Of a DNA stretch of 64,000 bases, positions 9,049 through 18,712 are shown one piece after another (positions within the stretch are counted from its first letter, which is position 1; each line of letters starts with the position of its first letter). Source of the DNA: Macrococcoides bohemicum (GTDB lineage Bacteria > Bacillota > Bacilli > Staphylococcales > Staphylococcaceae). The position numbers and the translations under genes are program-made. The notes beneath the pieces were generated by a model. The model worked only from the letters and a program-made list of their open reading frames with translations. It was not told the origin of the DNA and searched no databases. The stretch covers positions 248,001 to 312,000 of the forward strand of contig NZ_PZJG01000001.1 of NCBI RefSeq assembly GCF_003259675.1, given 5' to 3'.

Positions 9049-11385
9049 ATGAATAAAAAAGCATTAAATATTTTAGAATACGATAAAATAATAGAACGTG
9101 TTGTTGAGTTTTCTCAAAATGAACTGTCTTCACATATTTTACAATCTACACATCCAACGTCAAACATTGATGAAGTACGTGAAATGATGACGCACCTGGA
9201 AGAGGCCCGTGTCATAGAGATGGGACAAAGTGAACCAGGTATGAGCATGCTTTCTGATATTGAAGGACTTGTGCGACGTGCTGTCATCGGTTCGGTCTTA
9301 TCTGTAATCGAACTCAATAAAATTAAAAATAACATTAAAGTCATTAATCGATACAAAACTTATATCTTTAATCAATTTGAAGAGCGCGAATTAGAGATTC
9401 CTCTCATTTACAATCAATTAAAACAATTACCAATGATAACAGAACTAGCCGAATCTATTCAGGCGAAGTGTGATGAAACGAGTCTATATGACAATGCATC
9501 CCCTGAACTTGCTCAAATTCGCCAGGAAATGAATCGTATCAATCGTAAAATCAAAGAAAAATTAGAACAAATTGTGCGTAGTTCAAACAATCAAAAGAAA
9601 TTATCTGATGCAATTGTCACTGTTCGTAATGGTCGACAAGTTATCCCTGTAAGAAGCGAATACAAACAGGATTTTCCTGGAATCGTCCATGATACATCAT
9701 CAAGTGGTCAGACATTCTATATTGAACCGAATAGTATCGTTCAGCTGTCAACAGAATTAAACAGTGTAACACATAGGGAAAACGAAGAAGTAGAACGTAT
9801 TCTTTATGAACTGACAAACGAAGTAGCAGAGTATGATAATGCATTAACATATTCGACCAAGGTATTAGCTGATTTTGATGTCAATCTTGCCAAAGCGAAA
9901 TACGGAAACCGCAATAAGATGGTTATGCCTAATATCGCTGAAGAACGCACAATCGATTTGCCACAAGCATGGCATCCGATGTTACCGAAAGAGACAGTTG
10001 TTAAAAATAATATTGTATTCTATCCTGATATTCACACAGTGATCATAACCGGTCCGAATACAGGTGGTAAAACAGTAACGTTAAAGACTGTCGGACTTAT
10101 TATTCTAATGGCACAAAGTGGTATGATGATTCCTGCATTTGAAGGAGCAACGATAAGTATCTTTGATGAAGTATTCTGTGATATAGGTGATGAACAGTCT
10201 ATCGAACAGTCACTTTCAACATTCTCAAGCCATATGACCAATATTGTATCGATATTAGAAAAAATGACTGAGCAAAGCTTTGTTATGTTTGACGAACTGG
10301 GTGCAGGTACGGATCCTGCTGAAGGTGCAGCACTTGCGATGAGTATACTTGATCGTTGTTTAAGTCGCGGTGTTATGACGATGGCAACGACACATTATCC
10401 TGAACTTAAAGCATACAGTTACAACCGTGACCATGTTATGAATGCGAGTGTAGAGTTTGATGTAGAGACATTAAGTCCGACGTATCGTTTGTTGATGGGT
10501 ATTCCAGGTAAGAGTAATGCTTTCGATATCGCTAAAAAACTTGGACTTGATCTTTCAATTATCAAAGAAGCACGTCAAATGATCAATATGGATAATAAAG
10601 AAATCGATAATATGATTGCCTCATTAGAGAAGAATGCAAAGCAAATTGAAGATGATAGAGCGCTGACTGAAACATTAAAGATTGAAGCTCAGAACCTACA
10701 CAAAGATTTAAATAAGGCATTCTCAAGTTACGAAAAACAAAAAGAAAACTTAATTGAAAATGCAAAGCAGCAGGCGAATGATATCGTTAAAAAAGCCGAA
10801 AAAGAAGCGGATGATTTATTAAAGCAACTGCGTAATCTAAAATCAAATGCCGATATTAAAGAGAACGAGTTGATAGAACAACGTTCAAAATTATCAGGTA
10901 TGTATCACGAAGCAAAGATTAAACAAAATAAAAAGTCGACTAAAGATGAAGTCATTACAAAAGGTGATCATGTAAAAGTTTTAAGCTATGGTCAAAAGGG
11001 TGTTATCTTAGATGTTGATGGTGAAGAAGCTGTAGTTCAGATGGGGATCATCAAGATGAAACTGCCATTAAATGAACTTGAAAAAGAAGCGCCACCAAAA
11101 CAAGAGAATCACCGCGTTGTACCACGTGCTAATCGTCAAACGATAAAAATGGAACTTGATCTTCGTGGTGAACGTTATGAAGATGCATTGTATAAAGTTG
11201 AACAGTATTTAGATCAGGCGATTCTATCAAATTATGAACAAGTGACGATTATTCACGGTAAAGGTACAGGCGCATTGCAAAAAGGTGTTCAGCAATATTT
11301 AAAGAAATCTAAAGCAGTGAAATCATTTAGAGGTGGCATGCCTTCTGAAGGTGGCTTTGGTGTAACTGTAGTAGAGTTAAAATAA
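9049..11385 (+). CDS. mutS2: Endonuclease MutS2
   Basis: MutS2 is a MutS-like ATPase with a C-terminal nuclease. It suppresses recombination and acts on stalled ribosomes in Bacillus. The MutS core and clamp come first, then Walker A GPNTGGKTVTLK and Walker B FVMFDELGAGTDP with the following THYPELK. A long coiled coil (about residues 520-630) leads to a KOW-like segment and the Smr nuclease domain (LDLRGERYEDAL, then HGKGTGALQKGV). ATG 9049 (MNKKALNILEYDK) aligns with known MutS2 starts; the upstream in-frame ATG at 9022 overlaps polX. Length is 778 aa. Confidence 0.95.
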   Translation: MNKKALNILEYDKIIERVVEFSQNELSSHILQSTHPTSNIDEVREMMTHLEEARVIEMGQSEPGMSMLSDIEGLVRRAVIGSVLSVIELNKIKNNIKVINRYKTYIFNQFEERELEIPLIYNQLKQLPMITELAESIQAKCDETSLYDNASPELAQIRQEMNRINRKIKEKLEQIVRSSNNQKKLSDAIVTVRNGRQVIPVRSEYKQDFPGIVHDTSSSGQTFYIEPNSIVQLSTELNSVTHRENEEVERILYELTNEVAEYDNALTYSTKVLADFDVNLAKAKYGNRNKMVMPNIAEERTIDLPQAWHPMLPKETVVKNNIVFYPDIHTVIITGPNTGGKTVTLKTVGLIILMAQSGMMIPAFEGATISIFDEVFCDIGDEQSIEQSLSTFSSHMTNIVSILEKMTEQSFVMFDELGAGTDPAEGAALAMSILDRCLSRGVMTMATTHYPELKAYSYNRDHVMNASVEFDVETLSPTYRLLMGIPGKSNAFDIAKKLGLDLSIIKEARQMINMDNKEIDNMIASLEKNAKQIEDDRALTETLKIEAQNLHKDLNKAFSSYEKQKENLIENAKQQANDIVKKAEKEADDLLKQLRNLKSNADIKENELIEQRSKLSGMYHEAKIKQNKKSTKDEVITKGDHVKVLSYGQKGVILDVDGEEAVVQMGIIKMKLPLNELEKEAPPKQENHRVVPRANRQTIKMELDLRGERYEDALYKVEQYLDQAILSNYEQVTIIHGKGTGALQKGVQQYLKKSKAVKSFRGGMPSEGGFGVTVVELK

Positions 11386-11405
11386 TACAATGTGAGGCGA
11401 TTGAT

Positions 11406-11504
11406 TTGGATAACTTTGATATGTATAAACTTGCAAAAGTATTGATCGTTGTATCAATTTTAATGTTAATTGCGGGTGTCATATATTTATTTATTGCATT
11501 ATAG
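11406..11504 (+). CDS. Small single-pass membrane protein after mutS2
   Basis: A TTG start at 11406 is preceded by TGAGGCGA at good spacing and encodes 32 residues: a short polar head (LDNFDMYKLAK) and one hydrophobic helix ending at ...FIAL. It sits 20 nt after mutS2, probably on its transcript. No family is recognised; the clean ribosome site and transmembrane pattern are the main evidence. Confidence 0.5.
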   Translation: MDNFDMYKLAKVLIVVSILMLIAGVIYLFIAL

Positions 11505-11534
11505 GGTATAACTATAATAGAGTGAGCAAAAGTA

Positions 11535-11563
11535 GTGACCAACGAATTTTAATTTGCTATACT
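11535..11563 (+). promoter_or_regulatory. Candidate promoter of trxA
   Basis: A -10 TATACT (11558-11563) lies 17 bp from a -35-like GTGACC (11535-11540), 40 nt before the trxA start. The -35 is imperfect. Confidence 0.5.
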
Positions 11564-11603
11564 CCATTTATATTAATCAGAAATATTAGGAGGAAATTAT
11601 ATT

Positions 11604-11918
11604 ATGGCTATTATTAAAGGAACTGATACAAACTTTGAAGAAAACATTAAAGAAGGTGTAACATTAGTAGACTTCTGGGCACCTTGGTGTGGACCTTGTA
11701 AAATGATCGCACCCGTTTTAGAAGATTTAGCGAAAGACGTTGAAGGTAAAGCAAACATCGTTAAAGTTGATGTTGATGAGAACCAGGAAACTGCTGCTAA
11801 ATTTGAAGTTATGAGTATCCCAACGCTTATCGTATTCAAAGACGGTCAAGCTGTTGATAAAGTTGTTGGTTTCCAACCAAAAGAACAATTACAAGCTGTT
11901 TTAGAAAAACATTACTAA
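11604..11918 (+). CDS. trxA: Thioredoxin
   Basis: This cytoplasmic disulfide reductase is recycled by thioredoxin reductase and serves ribonucleotide reductase and protein repair. The 104-residue protein has the active site WAPWCGPCK and the cis-proline loop SIPTLIVF, both diagnostic of thioredoxin. AGGAGG precedes the ATG, and the gene has its own promoter and terminator, so it is expressed as a single unit. Confidence 0.97.
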   Translation: MAIIKGTDTNFEENIKEGVTLVDFWAPWCGPCKMIAPVLEDLAKDVEGKANIVKVDVDENQETAAKFEVMSIPTLIVFKDGQAVDKVVGFQPKEQLQAVLEKHY

Positions 11919-11943
11919 GATTAAGCTAAAAAATAATATTTTT

Positions 11944-11978
11944 AAGAGTGAAATCTTTTGATTTTGCTCTTTTTATTT
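11944..11978 (+). terminator. Terminator after trxA
   Basis: Twelve-nt arms at 11944-11955 and 11960-11971 pair with two G-T wobbles around a 4-nt loop and are followed by Ts. Confidence 0.8.
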
Positions 11979-12022
11979 TGGTGTGTTTTACTAGTGTTAA
12001 GTAAAGAAATGTGGTGAATGTT

Positions 12023-13834
12023 ATGGAGGATTATGAATTAAATATTAAACGTAAACTAGCAGTGCTGCCGAATGAACCAGGTTGTTATCAGATGAAAGAT
12101 AAGAATGGCCAAGTCATCTATGTCGGTAAAGCAAAAAATTTACGTAACCGTGTACGCTCTTATTTTTCCGGTGCACATGATGAAAAGACAACACGTCTCG
12201 TGTCAGAAATACGAGATTTTGAATTTATCGTAACGAATACAGAGATTGAATCGCTATTGTTAGAATTGACACTTATAAAGAAGTATTATCCGAGGTTTAA
12301 TATTTTGTTAAAGGATGATAAAAGTTATCCTTTTATTAAAATTACGAACGAGAAACATCCAAGATTGTTAGTTACACGTACAGTAAAAAAAAATAGTGGT
12401 AAATATTTTGGACCTTATCCCAATGCTTATGCCGCACATGAAACTAAAAAATTATTAGACCGTATTATTCCACTACGTAAATGTAATCATCTACCGGATA
12501 AATTATGTTTATATTATCATATCGGACAATGTTTAGGACCATGTGTATATAATGTTGAAGAACAGCAGTATCGACATTACATTCAGGTTGTGACGGATTT
12601 TTTAAATGGTCAAGATACAGCAATTATTGATGACTTACGTGCAAAGATGAATGAACGTGCTGAAAATCTTCAGTTTGAAGAAGCAAAAGAATATCGAGAC
12701 TTAATCTCTCATGTTGAGTCACTCATGTTTAAACAAAAGATGATGACGAGTGATATGACAACTAGAGACGTTTTCGGATATGCAGTTGACAAAGGTTGGA
12801 TGTGCATACAGGTATTCTTTATTCGCCAGGGTAATCTCATAGAAAGAAAAGTGACGATGATTCCGTTGATTGATGATTCAAAGTCACATTTTTACAATTT
12901 TATCGGACAGTTTTATGGTTTAGCCGAAAATTTATTGCCGGCTGAAGTGCATGTACCTACTGGACTGGATGTAAATATGATTAAGTCAGTTGTAGATACA
13001 AAAGTCATTCAACCTCAGCGAGGTAAGAAAAAAGAGATGGTGGATCTTGCAGTTAAAAATGCGAAGATTGCTTTGTCAAATAAGTTTGAGATCATTGAAC
13101 GTGACGAAGAAAGAACTGTAAAAGCGATTGAAGAACTTGGTAATGCAATGGGTATTGAAACACCGGTCCGTATTGAAGCCTTTGATAACTCAAATACTCA
13201 AGGTGTCGATCCAGTGGCTGCAATGGTGTGTTTTGTTGATGGTAAACCAAGTAAACGGGATTATAGAAAATATAAAATCAAGACTGTAACAGGACCAGAT
13301 GATTATGAAAGTATGCGAGAAGTCGTTCGTCGCCGTTATTCACGCGTGCTAAGAGAAAATTTACCCTTACCAGACTTAATCGTTGTCGATGGTGGTAAAG
13401 GGCATATGAGCAGTGTTATCGATGTGCTTGTTAACGAATTAAATCTAGATATTCCAGTTGCAGGTTTGAAGAAGAATGATAAACATATGACTGCTGAATT
13501 ACTATACGGTGAAGACTTTGATGTCATTCCATTAAATAAAAAGAGTCAAAGCTTCTACTTACTACAACGTATTCAGGATGAAGTCCATCGCTTTGCGATT
13601 ACCTTCCATAGAAACACACGTAGAAAAACAGGTTTATCTTCACAACTAGATGCGATTGAAGGTATAGGTCCAAAGAGAAAACTAATGCTAATGAAACATT
13701 TCGGTTCAGTGCGTCGTATAAAAGAAGCATCCATTGAAGAAATAAATCAAATCGGGGTTCCTATTAAACTGGCGACAGAAATACACAATACTTTAAATTC
13801 AGAGCAGGAAAAAGCTGAACATCACAGTGAATAA
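12023..13834 (+). CDS. uvrC: UvrABC system protein C
   Basis: UvrC makes both incisions in nucleotide-excision repair after UvrAB finds damage. It has an N-terminal GIY-YIG nuclease ([21 protein letters not shown]), a UVR motif for UvrB binding (about 200-235), a C-terminal RNase H-like nuclease domain ([22 protein letters not shown]) and a final helix-hairpin-helix pair ([18 protein letters not shown]). ATG 12023 ([12 protein letters not shown]) matches the staphylococcal start; upstream GTG codons at 12011 and 12014 form part of the ribosome site GTGGTGA. Length is 603 aa. Confidence 0.96.
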   Translation: MEDYELNIKRKLAVLPNEPGCYQMKDKNGQVIYVGKAKNLRNRVRSYFSGAHDEKTTRLVSEIRDFEFIVTNTEIESLLLELTLIKKYYPRFNILLKDDKSYPFIKITNEKHPRLLVTRTVKKNSGKYFGPYPNAYAAHETKKLLDRIIPLRKCNHLPDKLCLYYHIGQCLGPCVYNVEEQQYRHYIQVVTDFLNGQDTAIIDDLRAKMNERAENLQFEEAKEYRDLISHVESLMFKQKMMTSDMTTRDVFGYAVDKGWMCIQVFFIRQGNLIERKVTMIPLIDDSKSHFYNFIGQFYGLAENLLPAEVHVPTGLDVNMIKSVVDTKVIQPQRGKKKEMVDLAVKNAKIALSNKFEIIERDEERTVKAIEELGNAMGIETPVRIEAFDNSNTQGVDPVAAMVCFVDGKPSKRDYRKYKIKTVTGPDDYESMREVVRRRYSRVLRENLPLPDLIVVDGGKGHMSSVIDVLVNELNLDIPVAGLKKNDKHMTAELLYGEDFDVIPLNKKSQSFYLLQRIQDEVHRFAITFHRNTRRKTGLSSQLDAIEGIGPKRKLMLMKHFGSVRRIKEASIEEINQIGVPIKLATEIHNTLNSEQEKAEHHSE

Positions 13835-13858
13835 TAAAGAATATTATTAAATTAAAAT

Positions 13859-14021
13859 GTTTGTGAAATTACTTAATTGAGAATCATTTTCATACCCCAC
13901 AGAACGTTAAAGAGTGGTACAATGATGATGAAAATTAAATTTCACAAACTTTTTTTTATGCAAAATTGTAATCGGTTTCTTGATTTACCGTTTGAACAAG
14001 CGTATTATTGAATTTGTGAAT
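13859..14021 (+). promoter_or_regulatory. sdhCAB regulatory region with three TTTGTGAA motifs
   Basis: TTTGTGAAA is at 13860-13868, its inverse TTTCACAAA at 13940-13948 (the 12-bp inverted pair is 13859-13870 and 13938-13949), and TTTGTGAAT at 14013-14021. TTTGTGAAT is the published ResD consensus of Bacillus; TTGTGAA is also the Rex half-site. An extended -10 (TGGTACAAT, -10 hexamer 13918-13923) lies between copies one and two. The two plus-strand copies both continue as TTACTTAA, so they are true repeats of about 16 bp. Confidence 0.65.
13878..13892 (+). promoter_or_regulatory. Fur-like 7-1-7 operator
   Basis: TGAGAATCATTTTCA matches the TGATAATNATTATCA Fur consensus at 12 of 14 defined positions. 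It lies just upstream of the extended -10 of sdhC, where it could couple succinate dehydrogenase (iron- and heme-rich) to iron supply. PerR or Zur cannot be excluded from sequence. Confidence 0.5.
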
Positions 14022-14053
14022 TTACTTAAAAAGATGTGTAGGGGGGACTTCAC

Positions 14054-14665
14054 TTGGCAAGCTCAGAAAAATCATTTGCATTACGTAGGTTACATTCTTT
14101 ACTTGGTGTGATTCCATTAGGTGTATTCTTAATTCAGCACTTAGTGATCAACCACTTTGCAGTAAACAGTCCGGAAGCTTTTAATAATGCTTCAGACTTT
14201 ATGTGGAATTTACCATTTAAGATTGTATTAGAAACACTTGTTATTTATTTACCAATTTTATTCCATGCAATCTATGGTGTGTATATCGCATTTACTTCTA
14301 AAAATAATGTGACACATTATTCGACGTTTAGAAACTGGATGTTCTTGTTACAACGTATTACAGGTATTATCGCTTTTATCTTTATCGCGATTCACGTTTG
14401 GCAAACACGTGTTCAGGCAGCATTAGGACATCACATTAATTACGATATGATGGCTGATTTATTCAATAGTCCAATTAATGTTATTGGATACGTTATCGGT
14501 ATTGTAAGTGTTATCTTCCACTTCTCAAATGGATTATGGTCATTTGCAGTAAGTTGGGGCATCACACAGTCAGATCGTTCACAAAAAATTATGGCTTATG
14601 TGTCATTAGGTGCATTTTTAGTCATTACTTTCATCGGATTACGCGCGTTATTTGCATTTATGTAG
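14054..14665 (+). CDS. sdhC: Succinate dehydrogenase cytochrome b558 subunit
   Basis: SdhC is the heme b membrane anchor of complex II, passing electrons from SdhB to menaquinone. Five hydrophobic segments are visible. Conserved histidines lie in RRLHSLLGVIP, LIQHLVINHF, LPILFHAIYG, IAIHVWQTR and VIFHFSNGLW and include likely heme ligands. Translation starts at TTG 14054 after a GGGGGG site. The protein is 203 aa, standard for the Bacillus/Staphylococcus type with one membrane subunit. It is the first gene of sdhCAB. Confidence 0.94.
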   Translation: MASSEKSFALRRLHSLLGVIPLGVFLIQHLVINHFAVNSPEAFNNASDFMWNLPFKIVLETLVIYLPILFHAIYGVYIAFTSKNNVTHYSTFRNWMFLLQRITGIIAFIFIAIHVWQTRVQAALGHHINYDMMADLFNSPINVIGYVIGIVSVIFHFSNGLWSFAVSWGITQSDRSQKIMAYVSLGAFLVITFIGLRALFAFM

Positions 14666-14694
14666 GATAAGAAATTTAGGGGAGTGACATTATA

Positions 14695-16458
14695 ATGGCA
14701 AAAAGTAATATCATTGTTGTCGGCGGTGGATTAGCCGGATTAATGGCAACAATTAAAGCAGCAGAGGCAGGTACAAGTGTAGATCTTTTCTCATTAGTAC
14801 CCGTTAAACGTTCTCACTCAGTGTGTGCACAAGGCGGTATTAATGGTGCAGTAAATACGAAAGGTGAAGGTGACTCACCTTTAATTCACTTTGATGATAC
14901 AGTATATGGTGGAGATTTCTTAGCAAACCAACCACCTGTTAAAGCGATGACAGCAGCAGCGCCTGGTATCATCCATTTATTAGACCGTATGGGTGTTATG
15001 TTCAACAGAACACCAGAAGGATTACTTGATTTCCGTCGTTTCGGTGGAACGTTATATCACCGTACAGCATTTGCTGGTGCGACAACAGGACAACAATTAT
15101 TATATGCATTAGACGAGCAGGTACGTAAATTTGAAGTTGAAGGTTTAGTTACGAAGTATGAAGGATGGGAATTCTTGGGTGCAGTTATTGATGACGAAGG
15201 CGCTGCACGTGGTATCGTTGCTCAAAACTTAACAACTTCTGAAATTAAATCATTTGGTTCAGATGCAGTTATTATGGCGACTGGTGGTCCTGGTATTATC
15301 TTTGGTAAGTCTACAAACTCTATGATTAATACAGGATCTGCAGCTTCTGTTGTCTATCAACAAGGTGCAATCTATGCCAATGGTGAATTCATTCAAATTC
15401 ACCCGACAGCAATTCCTGGTGATGATAAATTACGTTTAATGAGTGAATCAGCACGTGGTGAAGGTGGTCGTGTTTGGACTTATAAAGACGGTAAACCTTG
15501 GTACTTCTTAGAAGAGAAATATCCTGACTATGGTAACTTAGTACCTCGTGATATCGCAACGCGTGAAATCTTTGACGTATGTGTGAACCAAAAATTAGGT
15601 ATCAATGGTGAGAACATGGTATACCTTGATTTAAGTCATAAAGATGCACATGAATTAGACGTTAAATTAGGTGGAATCATCGAAATTTACGAAAAATTCA
15701 CGGGTGATGACCCTCGTAAAGTGCCGATGAAGATTTTCCCTGCAGTGCATTATTCAATGGGTGGAATCTGGGTAGATTACGATCAGATGACGAACATTCC
15801 AGGATTATTTGCAGCAGGTGAATGTGATTACTCTCAACACGGTGGTAACCGTCTAGGTGCGAACTCTTTATTATCTGCAATATACGGCGGTATGGTAGCA
15901 GGTCCAAATGCTATTAAATATATTAAAGCGCTAGATAAATCATATACCGATTTACCGGATGATATTTATACACGTAAAGTTGAAGAAGAGCAACAACGTT
16001 TCGATGCTTTATTAAATATGAAAGGTTCTGAGAATGCATATAAACTGCATAAAGAACTTGGTGAAATTATGACGGCAAACGTAACAGTTGTACGTCATAA
16101 TGACCGATTATTAGAAACAGATAAGAAAATTGTAGAATTAATGGAACGTTACCATGATATTGATATGGAAGACACTGCGTTATGGAGTAACCAGGCAGTA
16201 TTCTTTACACGTCAATTATGGAACATGTTAGTGTTAGCACGCGTTATGACAATTGGTGCGTATAATCGTAATGAATCACGTGGTGCACATTACAAACCTG
16301 AATTCCCTGAACGTAATGACGAAGAGTGGTTAAAAACAACGATGGCTAAGTTTAAAGGCGCTAAAGAAGCACCTGAATTCTACTATGAGCCAGTTGATGT
16401 TAGCTTAATCCCACCACGTGTACGTGACTACTCTAAGAAGGCAAAAGGAGGTAAATAA
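14695..16458 (+). CDS. sdhA: Succinate dehydrogenase flavoprotein subunit
   Basis: SdhA oxidises succinate to fumarate using covalently bound FAD. The dinucleotide fold GGGLAGLMA starts at residue 8, the FAD-attaching histidine lies in RSHSVCAQGGINGA, and active-site residues fall in HPTAIPG, ESARGEGG and VHYSMGGIWVD. The C-terminal NESRGAHYKPEFPERND motif is complete. Length (587 aa) is normal. It sits 29 nt after sdhC and 2 nt before sdhB within the operon. Confidence 0.97.
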   Translation: MAKSNIIVVGGGLAGLMATIKAAEAGTSVDLFSLVPVKRSHSVCAQGGINGAVNTKGEGDSPLIHFDDTVYGGDFLANQPPVKAMTAAAPGIIHLLDRMGVMFNRTPEGLLDFRRFGGTLYHRTAFAGATTGQQLLYALDEQVRKFEVEGLVTKYEGWEFLGAVIDDEGAARGIVAQNLTTSEIKSFGSDAVIMATGGPGIIFGKSTNSMINTGSAASVVYQQGAIYANGEFIQIHPTAIPGDDKLRLMSESARGEGGRVWTYKDGKPWYFLEEKYPDYGNLVPRDIATREIFDVCVNQKLGINGENMVYLDLSHKDAHELDVKLGGIIEIYEKFTGDDPRKVPMKIFPAVHYSMGGIWVDYDQMTNIPGLFAAGECDYSQHGGNRLGANSLLSAIYGGMVAGPNAIKYIKALDKSYTDLPDDIYTRKVEEEQQRFDALLNMKGSENAYKLHKELGEIMTANVTVVRHNDRLLETDKKIVELMERYHDIDMEDTALWSNQAVFFTRQLWNMLVLARVMTIGAYNRNESRGAHYKPEFPERNDEEWLKTTMAKFKGAKEAPEFYYEPVDVSLIPPRVRDYSKKAKGGK

Positions 16459-16460
16459 TC

Positions 16461-17225
16461 ATGGCAGAAAAAACGATTAAACTGATCATTACACGTCAAA
16501 AAGATCAAAATTCTAAGCCTTATGATGAAACATTTGTGATTCCTTACCGTCCAAATATGAACGTTATTGCTGCGTTGATGGAAATTCAACGTAATCCAGT
16601 AAATGAACGTGGTGAAAAAACGACACCTGTAACATGGGATATGAACTGTCTTGAAGAAGTTTGTGGTGCATGTTCAATGGTAGTCAATGGAAAAGCACGT
16701 CAATCTTGTTCAACAATTATTGATACATTAGAGCAACCAATTCGTTTAGCACCTATGGCAACATTCCCTGTTATTCGTGACTTACAAGTTGATCGTACGA
16801 AAATGTTCGATAACTTAAAACGTGTTAAAGCATGGGTTCCAATTGATGGAACATATGACTTAGGACCAGGACCACGTATGCCAGAGAAGAAACGTCAGAC
16901 AGCATATGAATTATCTAAATGTATGACATGTGGTGTATGTTTAGAAGTATGTCCGAACGTGAATGCTAATTCGAAATTTATGGGTGCACAAGCTATTTCA
17001 CAAGTACGTTTATTCAACCTACATCCAACAGGAAGCATGAACAAAGATGAAAGAATTCATGCTTTAATGGAAGAAGGCGGATTAGCAGAATGTGGTAACT
17101 CACAAAACTGTGTAAGAAGCTGTCCAAAAGGCATTCCTTTAACAACATCAATCGCTGCGATGAACCGTGAAGCAACATTCCAGATGTTCAAATCGTTCTT
17201 CGGTTCGGATCATCAGGTAAACTAA
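16461..17225 (+). CDS. sdhB: Succinate dehydrogenase iron-sulfur subunit
   Basis: SdhB relays electrons from the flavin to heme through three clusters. The [2Fe-2S] ligands are in NCLEEVCGACSMVVNG with a later Cys (RQSC); the [4Fe-4S] motif is CMTCGVCLEVCPN; and the [3Fe-4S]/[4Fe-4S] remainder is CGNSQNCVRSCPKGIP. The protein is 254 aa. It is the last gene of sdhCAB and is followed by an inverted repeat and a terminator. Confidence 0.97.
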   Translation: MAEKTIKLIITRQKDQNSKPYDETFVIPYRPNMNVIAALMEIQRNPVNERGEKTTPVTWDMNCLEEVCGACSMVVNGKARQSCSTIIDTLEQPIRLAPMATFPVIRDLQVDRTKMFDNLKRVKAWVPIDGTYDLGPGPRMPEKKRQTAYELSKCMTCGVCLEVCPNVNANSKFMGAQAISQVRLFNLHPTGSMNKDERIHALMEEGGLAECGNSQNCVRSCPKGIPLTTSIAAMNREATFQMFKSFFGSDHQVN

Positions 17226-17227
17226 GA

Positions 17228-17338
17228 GGCTATCTACAAAGCGTTAAGTCTCAAGTAAACTGGAAACAAACACAAGAAATCGTTCTTTGATTTTGAAGTG
17301 TTTGTTGAAGTTTACCTAGAGACTGCTTTGAAGATGCC
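17228..17338 (+). repeat. Long imperfect inverted repeat after sdhB
   Basis: The left arm begins GGCTATCTACAAAGC at 17228 and the right arm ends GCTTTGAAGATGCC at 17338. The arms match over about 45 nt with a few mismatches and small bulges, and the loop contains further self-pairing (AAATC/GATTT). A second partial copy of the left end (GAGGCTATCGCCAAAGCG) follows at 17351-17368. It could be a palindromic intergenic repeat or a very long 3' UTR hairpin. Confidence 0.7.
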
Positions 17339-17378
17339 GTTTCAGAAAAGAGGCTATCGCCAAAGCGTTTAGCCCTTA

Positions 17379-17418
17379 TAAAAGGTTTTGAGATTCTTAA
17401 TTCTCAAAACCTTTTTTT
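17379..17418 (+). terminator. Terminator of sdhCAB
   Basis: AAAAGGTTTTGAGA and TCTCAAAACCTTTT form a 14-bp stem with a T-rich tail. It is the strongest terminator in the window. Confidence 0.9.
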
Positions 17419-17471
17419 ATTTGTACATTATTTGATATGATAAGTTTAAAGGTGAATAGAGGTGTAGCGCA

Positions 17472-17906
17472 GTGGATCAATCAATCGTCACATTAGAATA
17501 TGAGTTAAGAAGGCTAGCTGAAATTATAAAAAATGAAGGCCGTAGTGAATTAATAAAACACGAAATTACAGAAACGCAGTTTATTGCAATTCAGTGGATT
17601 AAAGAAGCAAGTCCCTTAAATATCGGAACACTTGCAAAACACATGAATTTAGCAATTTCATCCACTTCTGAACTTGTTGATGCACTTAGTAACAATGGAT
17701 TTGCAGAGCGTGTGAAACAAACTGATGATAAACGTAAAGTAAGTATTCAACTTACTGAAAAAGGTGAATCGGTAATAGAAGCGGTTATCATTAAAAGACA
17801 AAAATTTTTGAAGAAGATTGTAGAAGAGAGTATGATTGATACAATACCAATATTTAAGGAACAAATACATAAGTTGTACAGTGCAACAGAAGAAGGTGGA
17901 AAGTAG
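17472..17906 (+). CDS. MarR family transcriptional regulator
   Basis: This winged-helix regulator is 144 residues long. The recognition helix region is [22 protein letters not shown] and the wing is [17 protein letters not shown], the MarR signature. Translation starts at GTG 17472 after GAGGTG. Bacillus has a MarR gene (ysmB) at the same place, directly before racE, supporting orthology. It overlaps murI by 1 nt, so both are on one transcript. The target is unknown. Confidence 0.85.
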   Translation: MDQSIVTLEYELRRLAEIIKNEGRSELIKHEITETQFIAIQWIKEASPLNIGTLAKHMNLAISSTSELVDALSNNGFAERVKQTDDKRKVSIQLTEKGESVIEAVIIKRQKFLKKIVEESMIDTIPIFKEQIHKLYSATEEGGK

Positions 17907-18712
17907 TGTCAGCTCCAATTGGTGTAATTGATTCTGGCGTAGGTGGTTTGACAGTGGCTAAAGAAATTATGCGTCAGCTGCCAAATGAATCAATTTGTTA
18001 TTTAGGTGATGTCAGTCGGTGTCCTTATGGACCAAGACCTCCTGAGCAAGTGAAAGATTTTACCATTCAACTTGCTGAATTTCTATTAACGAAACATATA
18101 AAGATGCTCGTAATTGCATGTAATACAGCGACTGCAGTGGCTTTAGAACCATTGCAGAAAATGCTTTCTATACCTGTAATCGGTGTAATAGAACCAGGCG
18201 CACGTACTGCAATCATGACGACAACAAACAATCATGTGCTTGTACTAGGTACTGAGGGGACAATTAAGTCAGAAGCGTATCGTGATAAGATAAAATCCAT
18301 CAATCCTAAAATAGAAGTCAATGGTGTAAGTTGTCCGGACTTTGTGCCATTAGTTGAGCAGGTAAGATATAAAGATCCTACAATATCAAATATCGTCATT
18401 CATAAAACATTGCGCGATTGGCGTCATGATAAGAGTGATACAGTCATCTTAGGGTGTACACATTATCCGTTATTACAGGATTATATTGAAAAGTATTTTG
18501 AAGGTGAAAAGAAAGTAATTTCATCTGGATTAGAAACGGCGAGGGAAGTAAGTGCATTACTTACATTTAGTCAGGAACATGCGAAATATAATGAAACGCC
18601 ATATCATGAATTTTATGTTAATGGACCAACTGAGAAATTCGCCCGTATCGCTAAAGAATGGTTAAACGATGAAAACTTAAAAATACAATCAATACATTTG
18701 GAGGATATATGA
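17906..18712 (+). CDS. murI: Glutamate racemase
   Basis: It converts L- to D-glutamate for peptidoglycan. The substrate motif [15 protein letters not shown] opens the protein, and the two catalytic cysteines are in VIACNTATA and LGCTHYPLL. The start is GTG 17906, overlapping the marR stop. Length is 268 aa. A 4-nt overlap with the next gene shows translational coupling. Confidence 0.96.
   Translation: MSAPIGVIDSGVGGLTVAKEIMRQLPNESICYLGDVSRCPYGPRPPEQVKDFTIQLAEFLLTKHIKMLVIACNTATAVALEPLQKMLSIPVIGVIEPGARTAIMTTTNNHVLVLGTEGTIKSEAYRDKIKSINPKIEVNGVSCPDFVPLVEQVRYKDPTISNIVIHKTLRDWRHDKSDTVILGCTHYPLLQDYIEKYFEGEKKVISSGLETAREVSALLTFSQEHAKYNETPYHEFYVNGPTEKFARIAKEWLNDENLKIQSIHLEDI

Noticed and set aside
17228-17338. 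Calling the palindrome an insertion sequence or MITE
   Set aside because: No transposase, no flanking target duplication and only one full copy in the window; left as an inverted repeat.
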